A stretch of 64,000 nt of DNA from Antiquaquibacter metalliresistens (GTDB taxonomy: Bacteria > Actinomycetota > Actinomycetes > Actinomycetales > Microbacteriaceae), in the NCBI RefSeq assembly GCF_029211225.1, contig NZ_JARGEM010000001.1:372001-436000 (forward strand), written 5' to 3'. Position numbers and translations under genes: made by a program. Each line of letters opens with the position of its first letter. Within the stretch, counting starts at the first letter, position 1. This document shows positions 54,881 through 63,395 of this stretch, one piece after another. Below the pieces are notes generated by a model that was not told the DNA's origin, searched no databases, and was given only the letters and a program-made list of their open reading frames with translations.

Positions 54881-55999
54881 TCAGCGTCCGAGGTTCGGAC
54901 CGCGCCGAGTGTCCCGTGAGTGTCCCGACTTTCTGCCGAACTCCTCGGCAGCGGCGAGACGCCGCACATGGTCGCGGCGCTGACCTTCGCCGAGGACGTG
55001 CGCGTAGACCGCGAGGACGGTGCGTGCCTCGTCGCCTAGGTACTCCGCGACCTCGTGGACGGGCGTGCCGAGCCGCAGCCAGGTGGACGCGGCGTAGTGG
55101 CGCAGCGCGTGGCGGCGGAAGCCGAGCGGGAACTTGCGGACCACGCCGACCGAGAGCTGCCCCCCCTGCTGGTTGGTGAACAGGTAGTCGTCGGGCTGCT
55201 TGCCCGCGGCGTACTGACGGAAGATCGCCAGCGCCCGCGGCGACAGCGGCACCGGCCGAGTGCCGCGCGAGGACTTCGGGTTCTTCTCCTCGTAGCGGTC
55301 GGAGTGGGAACGCTCGACGTTGAGTTGCGCGAGTGGGACTTCTGAGAGCCAGCCCACCCGGGTCGCGCGCAACTCGCCCCAGCGCACGCCGGTCAGCGAC
55401 ATGAACTCGAACACGTCCGCGATGTCGCTGCGCCGCTGCCGCAAGGCGGCGAGCACTCCGGCGACTCGGCGCGGGGAGGGAATCTCGTTCGGGCTCACCG
55501 CGCGCTGGGCGACGCTGCTCAACTCGGGAATCTTCTTCATCGTCCGCACCGGGTGCGGCTGGTGCAGGTAGCCCTGCTCGTCCGCGTAAGTGAACAGCGC
55601 GCTCAGCGTCGTCTTGGCGCGGGCGACCGTCGCCGGTGCCTTCCCACCGCGCAGCTCGGCAAGCAGATGCTCCCGGATGTCCCCGGCCTGCACGGTGGCG
55701 AGCGACCGCCTCAGCAGCGAGGCGGGAAGCGCGGCGAGGTTGTTCCTATCGGTGTCCACCGTGTGCGGGTTCCCGCCCTCACGTGCCACGAGAAACCTGT
55801 CGACCAGTTCCTGCATCGTGAACTTGCGCTTCGGCGGCAGCGGCCGGCCGGTGTCCAGCAGGTGCTTCTGCTCCCGCTCCCACGCCTCAGCGTCGCTCTT
55901 GCGGTCGAAAGTGCGGGACGCGACGAGTTGCGTGCCGGAGCGGACGCGCGCGAGGTAACGGGTCTTGCCCGCCTTGGTCTTGCGCGCCTCGATGCTCAA
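54881..55999 (-). CDS. int: tyrosine site-specific integrase
   Basis: Phage/ICE-type integrase of 372 aa. An N-terminal arm-binding domain (MSIEARKTKAGKTRYLARVR) is followed by the core-binding SAM-like domain (TMQELVDRFLVAREGG to about residue 150). In the catalytic domain are Arg in SLTGVRWGELRA, the H-x-x-R box RRHALRHYAAS, the His/Trp position in LGDEARTVLAVY and the nucleophile Tyr in AVYAHVLGEG. The start is TTG at 55999, overlapping the stop of the excisionase-like gene by four bases. It reads towards tRNA-Ser(GCU). Confidence 0.95.
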   Translation of the reverse strand: MSIEARKTKAGKTRYLARVRSGTQLVASRTFDRKSDAEAWEREQKHLLDTGRPLPPKRKFTMQELVDRFLVAREGGNPHTVDTDRNNLAALPASLLRRSLATVQAGDIREHLLAELRGGKAPATVARAKTTLSALFTYADEQGYLHQPHPVRTMKKIPELSSVAQRAVSPNEIPSPRRVAGVLAALRQRRSDIADVFEFMSLTGVRWGELRATRVGWLSEVPLAQLNVERSHSDRYEEKNPKSSRGTRPVPLSPRALAIFRQYAAGKQPDDYLFTNQQGGQLSVGVVRKFPLGFRRHALRHYAASTWLRLGTPVHEVAEYLGDEARTVLAVYAHVLGEGQRRDHVRRLAAAEEFGRKSGHSRDTRRGPNLGR

Positions 56000-56205
56000 T
56001 CGACCACCCCCGCCAGGCGCTCCACGTCGATGCGTCGGTAGACGCGCTTGTGCGGGGTGAGCCGAATCGGCTCCACCGGAGCGCGGCCGTCCAGAGCGAG
56101 GGTGCGTAGCGTCGTGCGGTGGATACCGAGCAGTGAGGCGGTCTCCTCCTCGGAGTAGAACAGGGGCGCCCGACCGAGCGCGCTGCCCGTCTCGCCGTCG
56201 CTCAT
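55996..56205 (-). CDS. excisionase-like helix-turn-helix protein
   Basis: DNA-binding protein of 69 aa with a MerR/excisionase-type HTH: LFYSEEETASLLGIHRTTLR, then VYRRIDVERLAGVV. ATG 56205 follows a strong GAGGAGGAAGG site. It is coupled to the integrase and probably acts as recombination directionality factor or as repressor of the integrase promoter. Confidence 0.87.
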   Translation of the reverse strand: MSDGETGSALGRAPLFYSEEETASLLGIHRTTLRTLALDGRAPVEPIRLTPHKRVYRRIDVERLAGVVD

Positions 56206-56225
56206 ACCTTCCTCCTCGCGTATAT

Positions 56226-56265
56226 CGCGTTTCCGCGAATACACGACATTAGACCACGAAACGCG
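56226..56265. promoter_or_regulatory. inverted repeat CGCGTTTC-N24-GAAACGCG
   Basis: Perfect 8-bp arms (56226-56233, 56258-56265) in the gap between the excisionase-like gene and the divergent unknown gene. Candidate site for the excisionase-like protein controlling both directions. Confidence 0.5.
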
Positions 56266-56303
56266 CCGACTCGCAACTACATGAGTTTACGCCTCCGACT
56301 CGT

Positions 56304-56309
56304 TAGACT
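56304..56309 (+). promoter_or_regulatory. -10 hexamer TAGACT of the island gene at 56316
   Basis: TAGACT ends 6 nt before the GTG at 56316. Confidence 0.5.
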
Positions 56310-56315
56310 CGGGAC

Positions 56316-57032
56316 GTGACCACTTCCGCGCAGGACTCCGATCAGCAGCCCGACTTCGCGCTGCTGATCGACGCGGACCTGCCGGATGGGTGGTGGTTCC
56401 CCGAACGGTCCCCGCTCGACACGGAGGGCGAGAGCGCCGGCATCGACCGCTCCCTGCATTACGAGGACTGGATCGACAACGCCCCAGGCCTCGATCGCAA
56501 GCTCCGTTCCGAGCACAGCAACCTCGATGCGGGGCGCTGGTTCCTGATCCAGCACACCGAGAGCGGCACCCGCGTGCTCCTGCGCCTTCAGCAGCAGGTG
56601 CGGGTCTATGAGAACCGGATGGGGGAGGTGCGGATCACCGGCATCGTCCACATGCCGTTCTTCGCCGGCGACCCGATCACCAGCCAGCTGTTGCGCGAGC
56701 TGCCGACCGCGAAGATCGAGGCCGCGATCAACAAGCGCCTGTTCGCCGTCACAGGTGCCACCCGCTTCCAGAACGGCAAGATCACCCTTCCCAGCGGGCG
56801 CACGCTGCGCGGGCAAGACCTCGTCCGACCGCTCGGTGACCCGAAGCGCACCCCGGACTTCTACGAACTCGTCGCACTCCAGCACACCCGCTTCGCCGAG
56901 GACGGCGACCCGAACCCGACCGCGAGAATCGCGCGCCTCAGCGACGTCGCCCTCTCCACAGCCCAGGGTTGGGTCGCCAAAGCCCGAGCCCGCGGACTGC
57001 TCCCACCTGGCCGCCGAGGGCGAGCGGGATAG
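56316..57032 (+). CDS. hypothetical mobile-element protein with C-terminal HTH
   Basis: Protein of 238 aa that I do not recognise as a named family. The acidic, Trp-rich N-terminus (PDFALLIDADLPDGWWFPER) and the segment RWFLIQHTESGTRVLLRLQQ suggest a beta-rich domain of about 180 residues. The C-terminal 40 residues (LSDVALSTAQGWVAKARARG) look like a helix-turn-helix, as in conserved proteins next to integrases of actinobacterial elements. A role in replication start, regulation or transfer is possible but unproven. Its stop is directly followed by a large hairpin. Confidence 0.75.
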   Translation: MTTSAQDSDQQPDFALLIDADLPDGWWFPERSPLDTEGESAGIDRSLHYEDWIDNAPGLDRKLRSEHSNLDAGRWFLIQHTESGTRVLLRLQQQVRVYENRMGEVRITGIVHMPFFAGDPITSQLLRELPTAKIEAAINKRLFAVTGATRFQNGKITLPSGRTLRGQDLVRPLGDPKRTPDFYELVALQHTRFAEDGDPNPTARIARLSDVALSTAQGWVAKARARGLLPPGRRGRAG

Positions 57033-57267
57033 CGCGCGAGGGAGTTGAGCTGCGCTCGACCCCTTCGCGCGCAGGGTCACGAACCGCGTTGAGGCCCGTA
57101 GATCCAATGGTCTTGAGGTTCCGGCCTGTGGATGACTGCATCGAGGTGCGCGCAGCTACACGTTGCTCAGCACCTGAGTTAGCACTCTTGGCGGCCGCGG
57201 CCGCGGCGTCGGGAACAGGAGTCGGCCATATGCCGTTCGCGTCCCGCGGGTGCACGCGTTCGGTCAT
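56938..57267 (-). CDS. possible small protein coupled to the MMPL gene
   Basis: An ATG at 57267 overlaps the MMPL stop as ATGA and opens a 109-codon frame. The first 25 residues (MTERVHPRDANGIWPTPVPD) look protein-like, but the rest is low-complexity and reads through the terminator hairpin and 95 bp of the opposite-strand gene. It is best explained as the truncated start of a gene once downstream of the transporter and cut by insertion or deletion. No function can be given. Confidence 0.25.
   Translation of the reverse strand: MTERVHPRDANGIWPTPVPDAAAAAAKSANSGAEQRVAARTSMQSSTGRNLKTIGSTGLNAVRDPAREGVERSSTPSRAIPLALGGQVGAVRGLGLWRPNPGLWRGRRR
57032..57072 (+). terminator. hairpin terminator after the island gene
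   Basis: 19-bp arms (57032-57050 and 57054-57072) with 16 matches; two of the three mismatches are G-U pairs in RNA of the plus strand. The 3-nt loop is TGC. It begins on the last base of the stop codon. No T-run, as is common in high-GC actinobacteria. Confidence 0.65.
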
Positions 57268-59570
57268 GCTCGTTCGAGTTGCTTGTTGAGTTTGTCTCCT
57301 TCGATGTCGAGGTCGGGGAGGATGCGGTCGAGCCAGCGGGGGAGCCACCAGGCCTTGTCGCCGAAGATGGCCATGATGGCGGGGACGAGCGTCATGCGGA
57401 CGAGGAAGGCGTCGACGAGGATGCCGAAGGCCAGGGCGAACCCGACCTGGGCGATCATGGGCTCGGGGTTGTAGATGAACCCGGCGAAGACGCTGGTCAT
57501 GATGATCGCGGCGGCCACGACGACGCGACTCGCGACGGCGAACCCGCGGGTGACGGACTCCGTGCCCTTGGCGCCGTGGACGTGGGCTTCCTTCATCGAG
57601 GAGACGAGGAACACCTCGTAGTCCATGGCGAGGCCGTACAGGACGCCGGTGATGATGATGGGGAGCAGGCTGAGCACGGGGGCGGTGGCGTCCATCCCGA
57701 AGATCGGCTGCAGCCAGCCCCATTGGAACACGGCGGTGGTCGCTCCGAAGGTCGCGGCAACGGACAGGAGGAACCCGACGGTGGCTTTGATGGGGACGAT
57801 GATGGAGCGGAACACGAGCAGCAGCACGATCAGCGACAGGCCGACCACGACGGCGATGTAGAGCGGAAGCACGTCAGCCAGACGATCGGAGACGTCGATC
57901 GCGAGGGCCGCGAATCCCGTGACGCCGACGTCGACTCCGTAGTCGTCGGTGAAGGTCGGTGTCATGTCACGGATCGCGGTGACGAGGTCGGCGGTCTCTT
58001 GGGAGGTGGGACCGGTCTCGGGTACGACGGAGAACACCGCGGTGGTGCCGTCCTCGTCGAGGCCGCCCAGGGAGACCGCTTCGACGCCGTGAATGCCGGA
58101 GAGGTCGCCGTAGATGCCGGCGAGGTCCGTAGCGGGGATGGTCTCGTTGTCGGGCGAGGTGGCGACGACGACGAGGGGCCCGTTGTAGCCCTCGCCGAAC
58201 GCGTTCCCCACCACCTCGAAACTCTGCCGCTGCGCGGTGTCGGGGTGGTAGCTCGCGCCCGAGGGGAGGCCGAGGTCCATGTCGAGCACGGGGGCGGCGA
58301 TGACACCGGCGATCGCGAGAGCGCCGACGGCGGCGACGTAGCGGTTCTTCACGAGCAGACGCGACCACGTGTTCGCGACGCGGTGCGAGGAGCCGTTGTC
58401 GTGGGAGGTGCCGGCGTTCAGCCGTGCCTTCGCCGAGCAGATCCGTTCGCCGACGAACCCGAGCAGCGCCGGCAGCAGGGTGAGTGCGGACAGGACGGCG
58501 ATGACGACGGTGGCTGCGGCGGTGATGGCCATCGTCGTGAGGAGCTGGATCTGCACGACCGTGAGGGCGAGCAGAGCGATGACGACAGTGGTTCCGGCGA
58601 AGAACACGGCGCTGCCGGCGGTGCCGATCGCGCGGGCGGTCGCCTCTGGCGCGCTGAGGCGCTGATCGAGGATGAACCGCCGCTGCCGATTCACGATGAA
58701 CAGGGCGTAGTCGATCCCGACCGCGAGCCCGAGCATGAGCCCGAGCACGGCGGTCAGCGAATGCATCGGGACGATGCTGGAGATCGCGAACGCCCCGCCG
58801 ACCCCGAACGCGACACCGGAGAGCGCGGACACGAGCGGAAGGCCCGCGGCGATGAGCGAGCCGAGCGTCGCGATCAGCACGAGCGCGGCGATCGCGACGC
58901 CGACGATCTCTCCCGCGCCGATCAGCTCGGGAACCTGGATCATCGTCGACGACGGCAGCACGTCGATCGCCTCACCGGCGACGGCGTCCTCGGCGGTCTC
59001 GATCGTGTCGTCCACGGTGCCCTCGGGGAGCTCGAAGGTCTGCGCGTCGAACACGAACTGGAACAGGGCCGTCTGGCCGTCGGCGGAGACCACCACTCCA
59101 GGGACCGGGGTCTGGTCGACGACCAGAGCGGTCGGCGCACCGGCGTCCGTCCCACCGGTGGTCGCCTGCTCCTGCGCGATCGCAGCGGCCGCCTGCAGCA
59201 GCAGACTGTCCTGCCCCTTGGCCAGTTCCTCGGCGAGCACCTCGCGCGCGTCGACGACGTGTTCGCCGTCGTAGATCTCCTCGACCGCCTCCAGGACGGC
59301 GGCGAGGTTGTCCCCCTCGTCGATGCGCTCCCCGTCGGTGGAGTGAAACGCGATGATGCCCTGCCCACCGGAAGCATCCGGCAGTCGGTCCGAGAGATCA
59401 TCGATCACTTCCTGGGCGGCTGTGCCGTCGATGCGGATCTCGTTGCTGAGCTTGGGCGGGTTCACCACGATCAGGCCCACGATCGCGGCGATCAGCACCA
59501 CCCAGATCGCTGTCACCCACCACTTTCCCCGGTACGCGAGCGCACCCCACCGATACAGCCACGACGACAT
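57264..59570 (-). CDS. MMPL/RND-family transporter
   Basis: Large membrane protein of 768 aa with two repeats, each of one helix, an extracytoplasmic domain and five further helices. The proton-relay region of repeat 1 is MLGLAVGIDYALFIVNRQRR and of repeat 2 ITGVLYGLAMDYEVFLVSSM, both with the expected Asp-Tyr pair. MMPL proteins export lipids, glycolipids or drugs in actinobacteria. It is divergent from a TetR gene with a palindrome in the gap. Two GGAGG-like sites precede the ATG at 59570. The adjacent patatin and glycosyltransferase genes suggest a lipid or glycolipid cargo. Confidence 0.94.
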   Translation of the reverse strand: MSSWLYRWGALAYRGKWWVTAIWVVLIAAIVGLIVVNPPKLSNEIRIDGTAAQEVIDDLSDRLPDASGGQGIIAFHSTDGERIDEGDNLAAVLEAVEEIYDGEHVVDAREVLAEELAKGQDSLLLQAAAAIAQEQATTGGTDAGAPTALVVDQTPVPGVVVSADGQTALFQFVFDAQTFELPEGTVDDTIETAEDAVAGEAIDVLPSSTMIQVPELIGAGEIVGVAIAALVLIATLGSLIAAGLPLVSALSGVAFGVGGAFAISSIVPMHSLTAVLGLMLGLAVGIDYALFIVNRQRRFILDQRLSAPEATARAIGTAGSAVFFAGTTVVIALLALTVVQIQLLTTMAITAAATVVIAVLSALTLLPALLGFVGERICSAKARLNAGTSHDNGSSHRVANTWSRLLVKNRYVAAVGALAIAGVIAAPVLDMDLGLPSGASYHPDTAQRQSFEVVGNAFGEGYNGPLVVVATSPDNETIPATDLAGIYGDLSGIHGVEAVSLGGLDEDGTTAVFSVVPETGPTSQETADLVTAIRDMTPTFTDDYGVDVGVTGFAALAIDVSDRLADVLPLYIAVVVGLSLIVLLLVFRSIIVPIKATVGFLLSVAATFGATTAVFQWGWLQPIFGMDATAPVLSLLPIIITGVLYGLAMDYEVFLVSSMKEAHVHGAKGTESVTRGFAVASRVVVAAAIIMTSVFAGFIYNPEPMIAQVGFALAFGILVDAFLVRMTLVPAIMAIFGDKAWWLPRWLDRILPDLDIEGDKLNKQLERA

Positions 59571-59640
59571 CCGATTCCTCTATTCCTCCGGGCGCACCAG
59601 CCCTCGCGAGGGCCGATCCCGCCGCCTCAATGCGAACAAC

Positions 59641-59656
59641 TGATAGTTGACTATCA
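59641..59656. promoter_or_regulatory. palindrome TGATAGT-TG-ACTATCA, TetR operator candidate
   Basis: Perfect 7-bp arms with a 2-bp spacer in the gap between the MMPL and TetR genes. AT-rich in a GC-rich setting, typical of a TetR-family operator controlling both directions. Confidence 0.7.
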
Positions 59657-59674
59657 ACTGATGTGAGAGTCTGG

Positions 59675-59680
59675 TATCGT
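59675..59680 (+). promoter_or_regulatory. -10 candidate TGG-TATCGT for the TetR gene
   Basis: TATCGT preceded by TGG at 59672-59674, downstream of the palindrome, 40 bp before the start codon. Confidence 0.4.
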
Positions 59681-59720
59681 TTTTCGGGGTTGTCAAACCG
59701 ACGCGGAAGGAGCGGATTCG

Positions 59721-60296
59721 ATGGACGGCAGCACGATGCGGGTGGATGCGGCGGCGAGCATGGCGAAGATCCTGGGAGCCGCGCGGCGGGCGTTCTCCCT
59801 CGGGGACGGGTCGGGGACGCTGAACCGGATCGCGAAGGAGGCGGGCGTGGGGATCGCGACGCTGTACCGGCACTTCCCGAACCGGGAGTCCCTCGCCCTC
59901 GCCGTCTACGACGACGTGTTCGCCACGGAGGTGCAGCCCGTCTTCGCACAGTTCGAACGCACCGACGCTCCGCGCGACGTGCTGCTCGAGCTCGGGGAGA
60001 GGCTCCTCGGTGTGCTGGACCGCGAGCGTGGGTTGGTGAGGTCGCTATCGAACCTGGCCGAGGCGACCCGCGAGCTGATGGGCCGGAACGCGGCCGCGAT
60101 CGAGCAGACCGTGCGGCGTGCGCAGGCGGCGGGAACGCTCCGTGCCGACATCACGCCGGAGGACATCCCGAACCTGATGACGATGATCGCCGCCGGGTTC
60201 GGCAGCATCCCCTCCGGCGCCCATCGCCGCCGCTACCTCAGCCTCGTCCTCGACAGCCTGAACCCCGCGCAGGCGCACCCGCTCCCGAGCGTCTGA
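59721..60296 (+). CDS. TetR/AcrR-family regulator
   Basis: Repressor of 191 aa. The N-terminal HTH domain contains GTLNRIAKEAGVGIATLYRH and FPNRESLALAVYDDVFATEV; the rest is a helical ligand domain. AAGGAG precedes the ATG. It probably represses itself and the divergent MMPL gene through the palindrome at 59641-59656. The following patatin-like gene starts 4 bp after its stop, so it heads an operon. Confidence 0.93.
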   Translation: MDGSTMRVDAAASMAKILGAARRAFSLGDGSGTLNRIAKEAGVGIATLYRHFPNRESLALAVYDDVFATEVQPVFAQFERTDAPRDVLLELGERLLGVLDRERGLVRSLSNLAEATRELMGRNAAAIEQTVRRAQAAGTLRADITPEDIPNLMTMIAAGFGSIPSGAHRRRYLSLVLDSLNPAQAHPLPSV

Positions 60297-60299
60297 CCG

Positions 60300-61091
60300 A
60301 TGCTGGAGTCGAAAGCGATGTCAGACATGACGGCAGAAGTCGGGCATCCCCGTGCAGTCGTGGGGCTGGCGCTGGGGGGCGGAGGTGCGCTCGGCGCCGC
60401 CCACGTCGGCGTCCTGAAGGCGCTCCGAGAACACCATGTCCTCCCCAAGGTCGTCGCGGGGACGAGCGCGGGCTCACTGGTCGGCGCGGCGTTCGCCGCG
60501 GGCCTTTCCATCGCAAAGATCGAGGAGGCGGTGCTGGACGCGGACTGGTCGACGTTCGGCCGTCTGCGTCCCACCGCGCGGCTGGGGCTCCTCGACAGCG
60601 CCGCCCTGCTGGACACCATCGACCGGCTCGGTGGAGAGCCGCTCATCGAAGAGCTGCCGCGGCGCTTCGCGGCGGTCGCAACCGATCTGCGGACCCGTCG
60701 GGCCGTCATCCTCGACAGAGGCCGATTGGGTCCAGCCCTCCGTGCGAGCATCGCCGTCCCCGGCATGTTCTCCCCGGTCGTGACCGGCGACCAGATCCTC
60801 GTCGACGGTGGCCTGGCTGCGAACCTCCCGATCGCCGCCACACATCACCTCGGTGCGACGTTCACGATCGCTGTCCGGCTCCGGCCGGAATGGGAGCACG
60901 TCCCCGTGGTGCGTTCGGCGGCGGCGATCGCCGAGCTCGAACGGCGTCCCGACGTGCTGATGATCCACCCCGATCTCGACGGATGCTCACAGTGGTCCCG
61001 TGCGGACGTCCCGCGCATCATCGATGCGGGCTACGCCGCCGCGAGCACCGCCCTCCACGAATGGAAGACCCAGCAGACCCATGCCGCATAG
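60300..61091 (+). CDS. patatin-like phospholipase
   Basis: Ser-Asp dyad lipase of 263 aa. The oxyanion loop is ALGGGGALGAAHVGVL, the nucleophile is in VVAGTSAGSLVGAAFA and the catalytic Asp is in ILVDGGLAANLPI. No signal peptide, so it probably acts on inner-leaflet lipids. A start at ATG 60318 (MSDMTAEVGHPRAV) is also possible. It overlaps the glycosyltransferase gene by 11 bases. Confidence 0.92.
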   Translation: MLESKAMSDMTAEVGHPRAVVGLALGGGGALGAAHVGVLKALREHHVLPKVVAGTSAGSLVGAAFAAGLSIAKIEEAVLDADWSTFGRLRPTARLGLLDSAALLDTIDRLGGEPLIEELPRRFAAVATDLRTRRAVILDRGRLGPALRASIAVPGMFSPVVTGDQILVDGGLAANLPIAATHHLGATFTIAVRLRPEWEHVPVVRSAAAIAELERRPDVLMIHPDLDGCSQWSRADVPRIIDAGYAAASTALHEWKTQQTHAA

Positions 61092-62280
61092 CGAATCTCT
61101 CACCGGCCGCGCCGCCTGCGTGCTGATCGGCACAGACACGTTCCCGCCCGATGTCAATGGTGCCGCGCGGTTCGCGCGGGAGCATGCCGTCCGCCTCGCC
61201 CGCCGAGGGCACGACGTGCACGTCATCGCCCCCGCGACCCGCATGCGCTCCAGTTCCGGCATCGAGGTCTACGACGGGCAGCGACTCACGGTCCATCGGC
61301 TGCGCAGCGTGCGCTGGCCGCTGCACGACTGGCTCCGTGTCGCTCCGCCGTGGGAGGTGCGCGCGCAGACGCGTCGCATCCTCCTGCGGGTGCGGCCCGC
61401 CGTCGTGCACCTGCAGTCCTTCATCGACATCGGACGCGGCCTCGCCTACGAGGCCGAGCGCCTCGACATCCCGATCATCGCGACCAACCACGTCATGCCG
61501 GACAACGTCGTCGAGTTCAGCGGACTTCCTCGGCGTCTGCACCCTCGGCTGACGGCGTTCGGATGGAGCCTCGCCAGCACGGTGTACTCCCGCGCCGACA
61601 TCGTCACCAGCCCGACCCCGGCCGCCGCCCACTATCTGGAGTCGAACACGCGGCTGCGTGGCGTGGTCCCCGTATCGTGCGGCGTCGAGAACGACAGGTT
61701 CACGCCCAAGCAGGACCGCCCGGCGGAGAATCGCGTGCTGTTCGTCGGACGCCTCGACCCGGAGAAGAACCTCGACACCCTGCTGAACGCGTTCAGCCTC
61801 ATCCCCCGTGAGCTCGCGGCGCACCTCGACATCGTCGGAAGCGGCTCCGAGCGCAGCCACCTGGAGGGGCTGGCGCGTTCGCTGGCCATCGCCGATCGCA
61901 CGACGTTCCACGGGTACGTCGACGACGACCGGCTGACCGAACTGCACCACCGGGCCACGGTGTTCGTGATGCCATCCACTGCCGAACTCCAGTCGATCGC
62001 GACCCTTGAGGCGATGGCCTCGGGCACCCCGGTGGTTCTCGCCGATGCCGTCGCGCTCCCGCACCTGATCGCCTCCGGCGCGGAAGGGTATCTCGTCCAC
62101 CCCCGCAACGCGCACGAGTTCGCCGACCGGATCGAACGCATCCTGCACCTCGACCCCGACGCCTACCGGGCGATGAGCCGTGCGGCATCCGCCACCGCCT
62201 TGACCCATGACGCCGGGGTCATGACCTCCCGATACGAACAGCTCTACCAGGAGAGCTGGTCTCTCGCCGGTGCCGTGTGA
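61081..62280 (+). CDS. GT4-family glycosyltransferase
   Basis: GT-B fold glycosyltransferase of 399 aa. The N-terminal acceptor domain has FPPDVNGAARFAREHAVRLA; the C-terminal nucleotide-sugar domain has VLFVGRLDPEKNLDTLLNAF, VFVMPSTAELQSIATLEAMA and GTPVVLADAVALPHLI, with E-x7-E at the latter two. It resembles PimB/MgtA-type mannosyl- or glucosyltransferases acting on membrane lipids, but donor and acceptor are not defined. Confidence 0.92.
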   Translation: MPHSESLTGRAACVLIGTDTFPPDVNGAARFAREHAVRLARRGHDVHVIAPATRMRSSSGIEVYDGQRLTVHRLRSVRWPLHDWLRVAPPWEVRAQTRRILLRVRPAVVHLQSFIDIGRGLAYEAERLDIPIIATNHVMPDNVVEFSGLPRRLHPRLTAFGWSLASTVYSRADIVTSPTPAAAHYLESNTRLRGVVPVSCGVENDRFTPKQDRPAENRVLFVGRLDPEKNLDTLLNAFSLIPRELAAHLDIVGSGSERSHLEGLARSLAIADRTTFHGYVDDDRLTELHHRATVFVMPSTAELQSIATLEAMASGTPVVLADAVALPHLIASGAEGYLVHPRNAHEFADRIERILHLDPDAYRAMSRAASATALTHDAGVMTSRYEQLYQESWSLAGAV

Positions 62281-63395
62281 GCACCCCGCGCGGCCCCGCC
62301 CTGATCCGGTTCTTGACGCCTCAGGGGCGTTACGCGCCGAGCCGTGCCGCGGCACCGTACGCGCCCCTCGTCGACGGGCTCGACACGGAGCGGCTCCTCT
62401 CGTTCTACCGCGAGATGACTCTCGCCCGTCGGCTCGATGAGGCGTCCACCGCGTTGCAGCGTCAGGGTGAGCTCGCCCTCTGGATCCCCTCCTACGGGCA
62501 GGAAGCCGCCCAGACAGGCTCCGCCCACGCCCTCAGCCCGCTCGACACCGTGTTCCCCTCCTATCGGGAACATGGCGTGGCTCTTGCCCGTGGTATCGAC
62601 TTCGTCGACATCCTCGCTGTCCTTCGCGGCAACACGTTTCGCGGCTGGGATCCCGAGCGCACCCGGTTCCGGCTCTACACGATCGTGCTCGCCGCCCAGG
62701 CGCTCCATGCGGCGGGCTATGCGATGGGGATCAGCCTCGATCAGCAGGCAGGACGAAAGCCACCCGGCGAGGAGGCCGTGATCGTCTACATCGGCGATGG
62801 CGCGATGTCCGAAGGCGACGCGAGCGAAGCGCTGACCTTCGCCCGCACCTACGACGCACCCGTCCTGTTCTTCGTGCAGAACAACCAGTACGCCATCTCC
62901 ACCCCGGCATCCACCCAGACCGCGGTCTCTTACGCGACGCGTGCGAAGGGATTCGGAATCCCCGGCCACCGCATCGACGGCAACGATGTCCTCGCCAGCT
63001 ACGCCGTCACCAAACACGTCATGGATGCCGTCCGCGCCGGCGGCGGACCGGCTCTCATCGAAGCCGTCACCTACCGCCTCGGCCCCCACACCTCATCCGA
63101 CGACCCCACCAAGTACCGGACCGTGCAGGAGCGCTCTTCCTGGGAGCGGCGCGACCCGATCCCGCGCCTGCGGGCCCACCTGAGCGAGCGCGGCGTCACC
63201 GATGACGTGTTCGAGAGCATCGATGCTCACAACGCCGAACACGCCGGCGACGTCCGCAGACGCCTGATCGCACTCCCCGCCCCGGACCCCGGCGGCATGT
63301 TCGACCACGTCTACAGCGACGCCCATCCCGTCGCCCATGCCCAGAAGGCGTGGTTGCGCGACTATCTGGACTCCTTCGAGGACGCCGCGGAATGA
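62277..63395 (+). CDS. thiamine-diphosphate dehydrogenase E1 alpha subunit
   Basis: Alpha subunit of a pyruvate or branched-chain 2-oxoacid dehydrogenase, 372 aa. YREMTLARRLDEASTALQRQ and IPSYGQEAAQTGSAHALSP open the domain; the ThDP motif is VIVYIGDGAMSEGDASEALT then NNQYAISTPAS. The phosphorylation-loop region RLGPHTSSDDPTKYR is also present. The usual beta subunit and E2 genes do not follow: the next gene is a glycosyltransferase, coupled by ATGA. Alone it should be inactive, so a beta subunit must come from elsewhere, or the gene has another role such as supplying branched acyl-CoA primers. Confidence 0.92.
   Translation: MSTPRGPALIRFLTPQGRYAPSRAAAPYAPLVDGLDTERLLSFYREMTLARRLDEASTALQRQGELALWIPSYGQEAAQTGSAHALSPLDTVFPSYREHGVALARGIDFVDILAVLRGNTFRGWDPERTRFRLYTIVLAAQALHAAGYAMGISLDQQAGRKPPGEEAVIVYIGDGAMSEGDASEALTFARTYDAPVLFFVQNNQYAISTPASTQTAVSYATRAKGFGIPGHRIDGNDVLASYAVTKHVMDAVRAGGGPALIEAVTYRLGPHTSSDDPTKYRTVQERSSWERRDPIPRLRAHLSERGVTDDVFESIDAHNAEHAGDVRRRLIALPAPDPGGMFDHVYSDAHPVAHAQKAWLRDYLDSFEDAAE

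Larger units (their letters stand above)
54804..57072. mobile_element. integration module of a tRNA-Ser island (left end)
   Basis: tRNA-Ser 3' end, tyrosine integrase, coupled excisionase-like gene and a divergent unknown gene ending in a strong hairpin (57032-57072) form the integration module. The genes to the right of 57264 (transporter, lipase, glycosyltransferases) are candidate cargo, but the right boundary is not visible. Confidence 0.6.

Noticed and set aside
57279-59666. 795-codon open frame antisense to the MMPL gene
   Set aside because: Composition is a Gly/Asp/Glu/Arg/His-rich mirror of the GC-rich coding strand with no family motif. The opposite strand encodes a complete MMPL protein.
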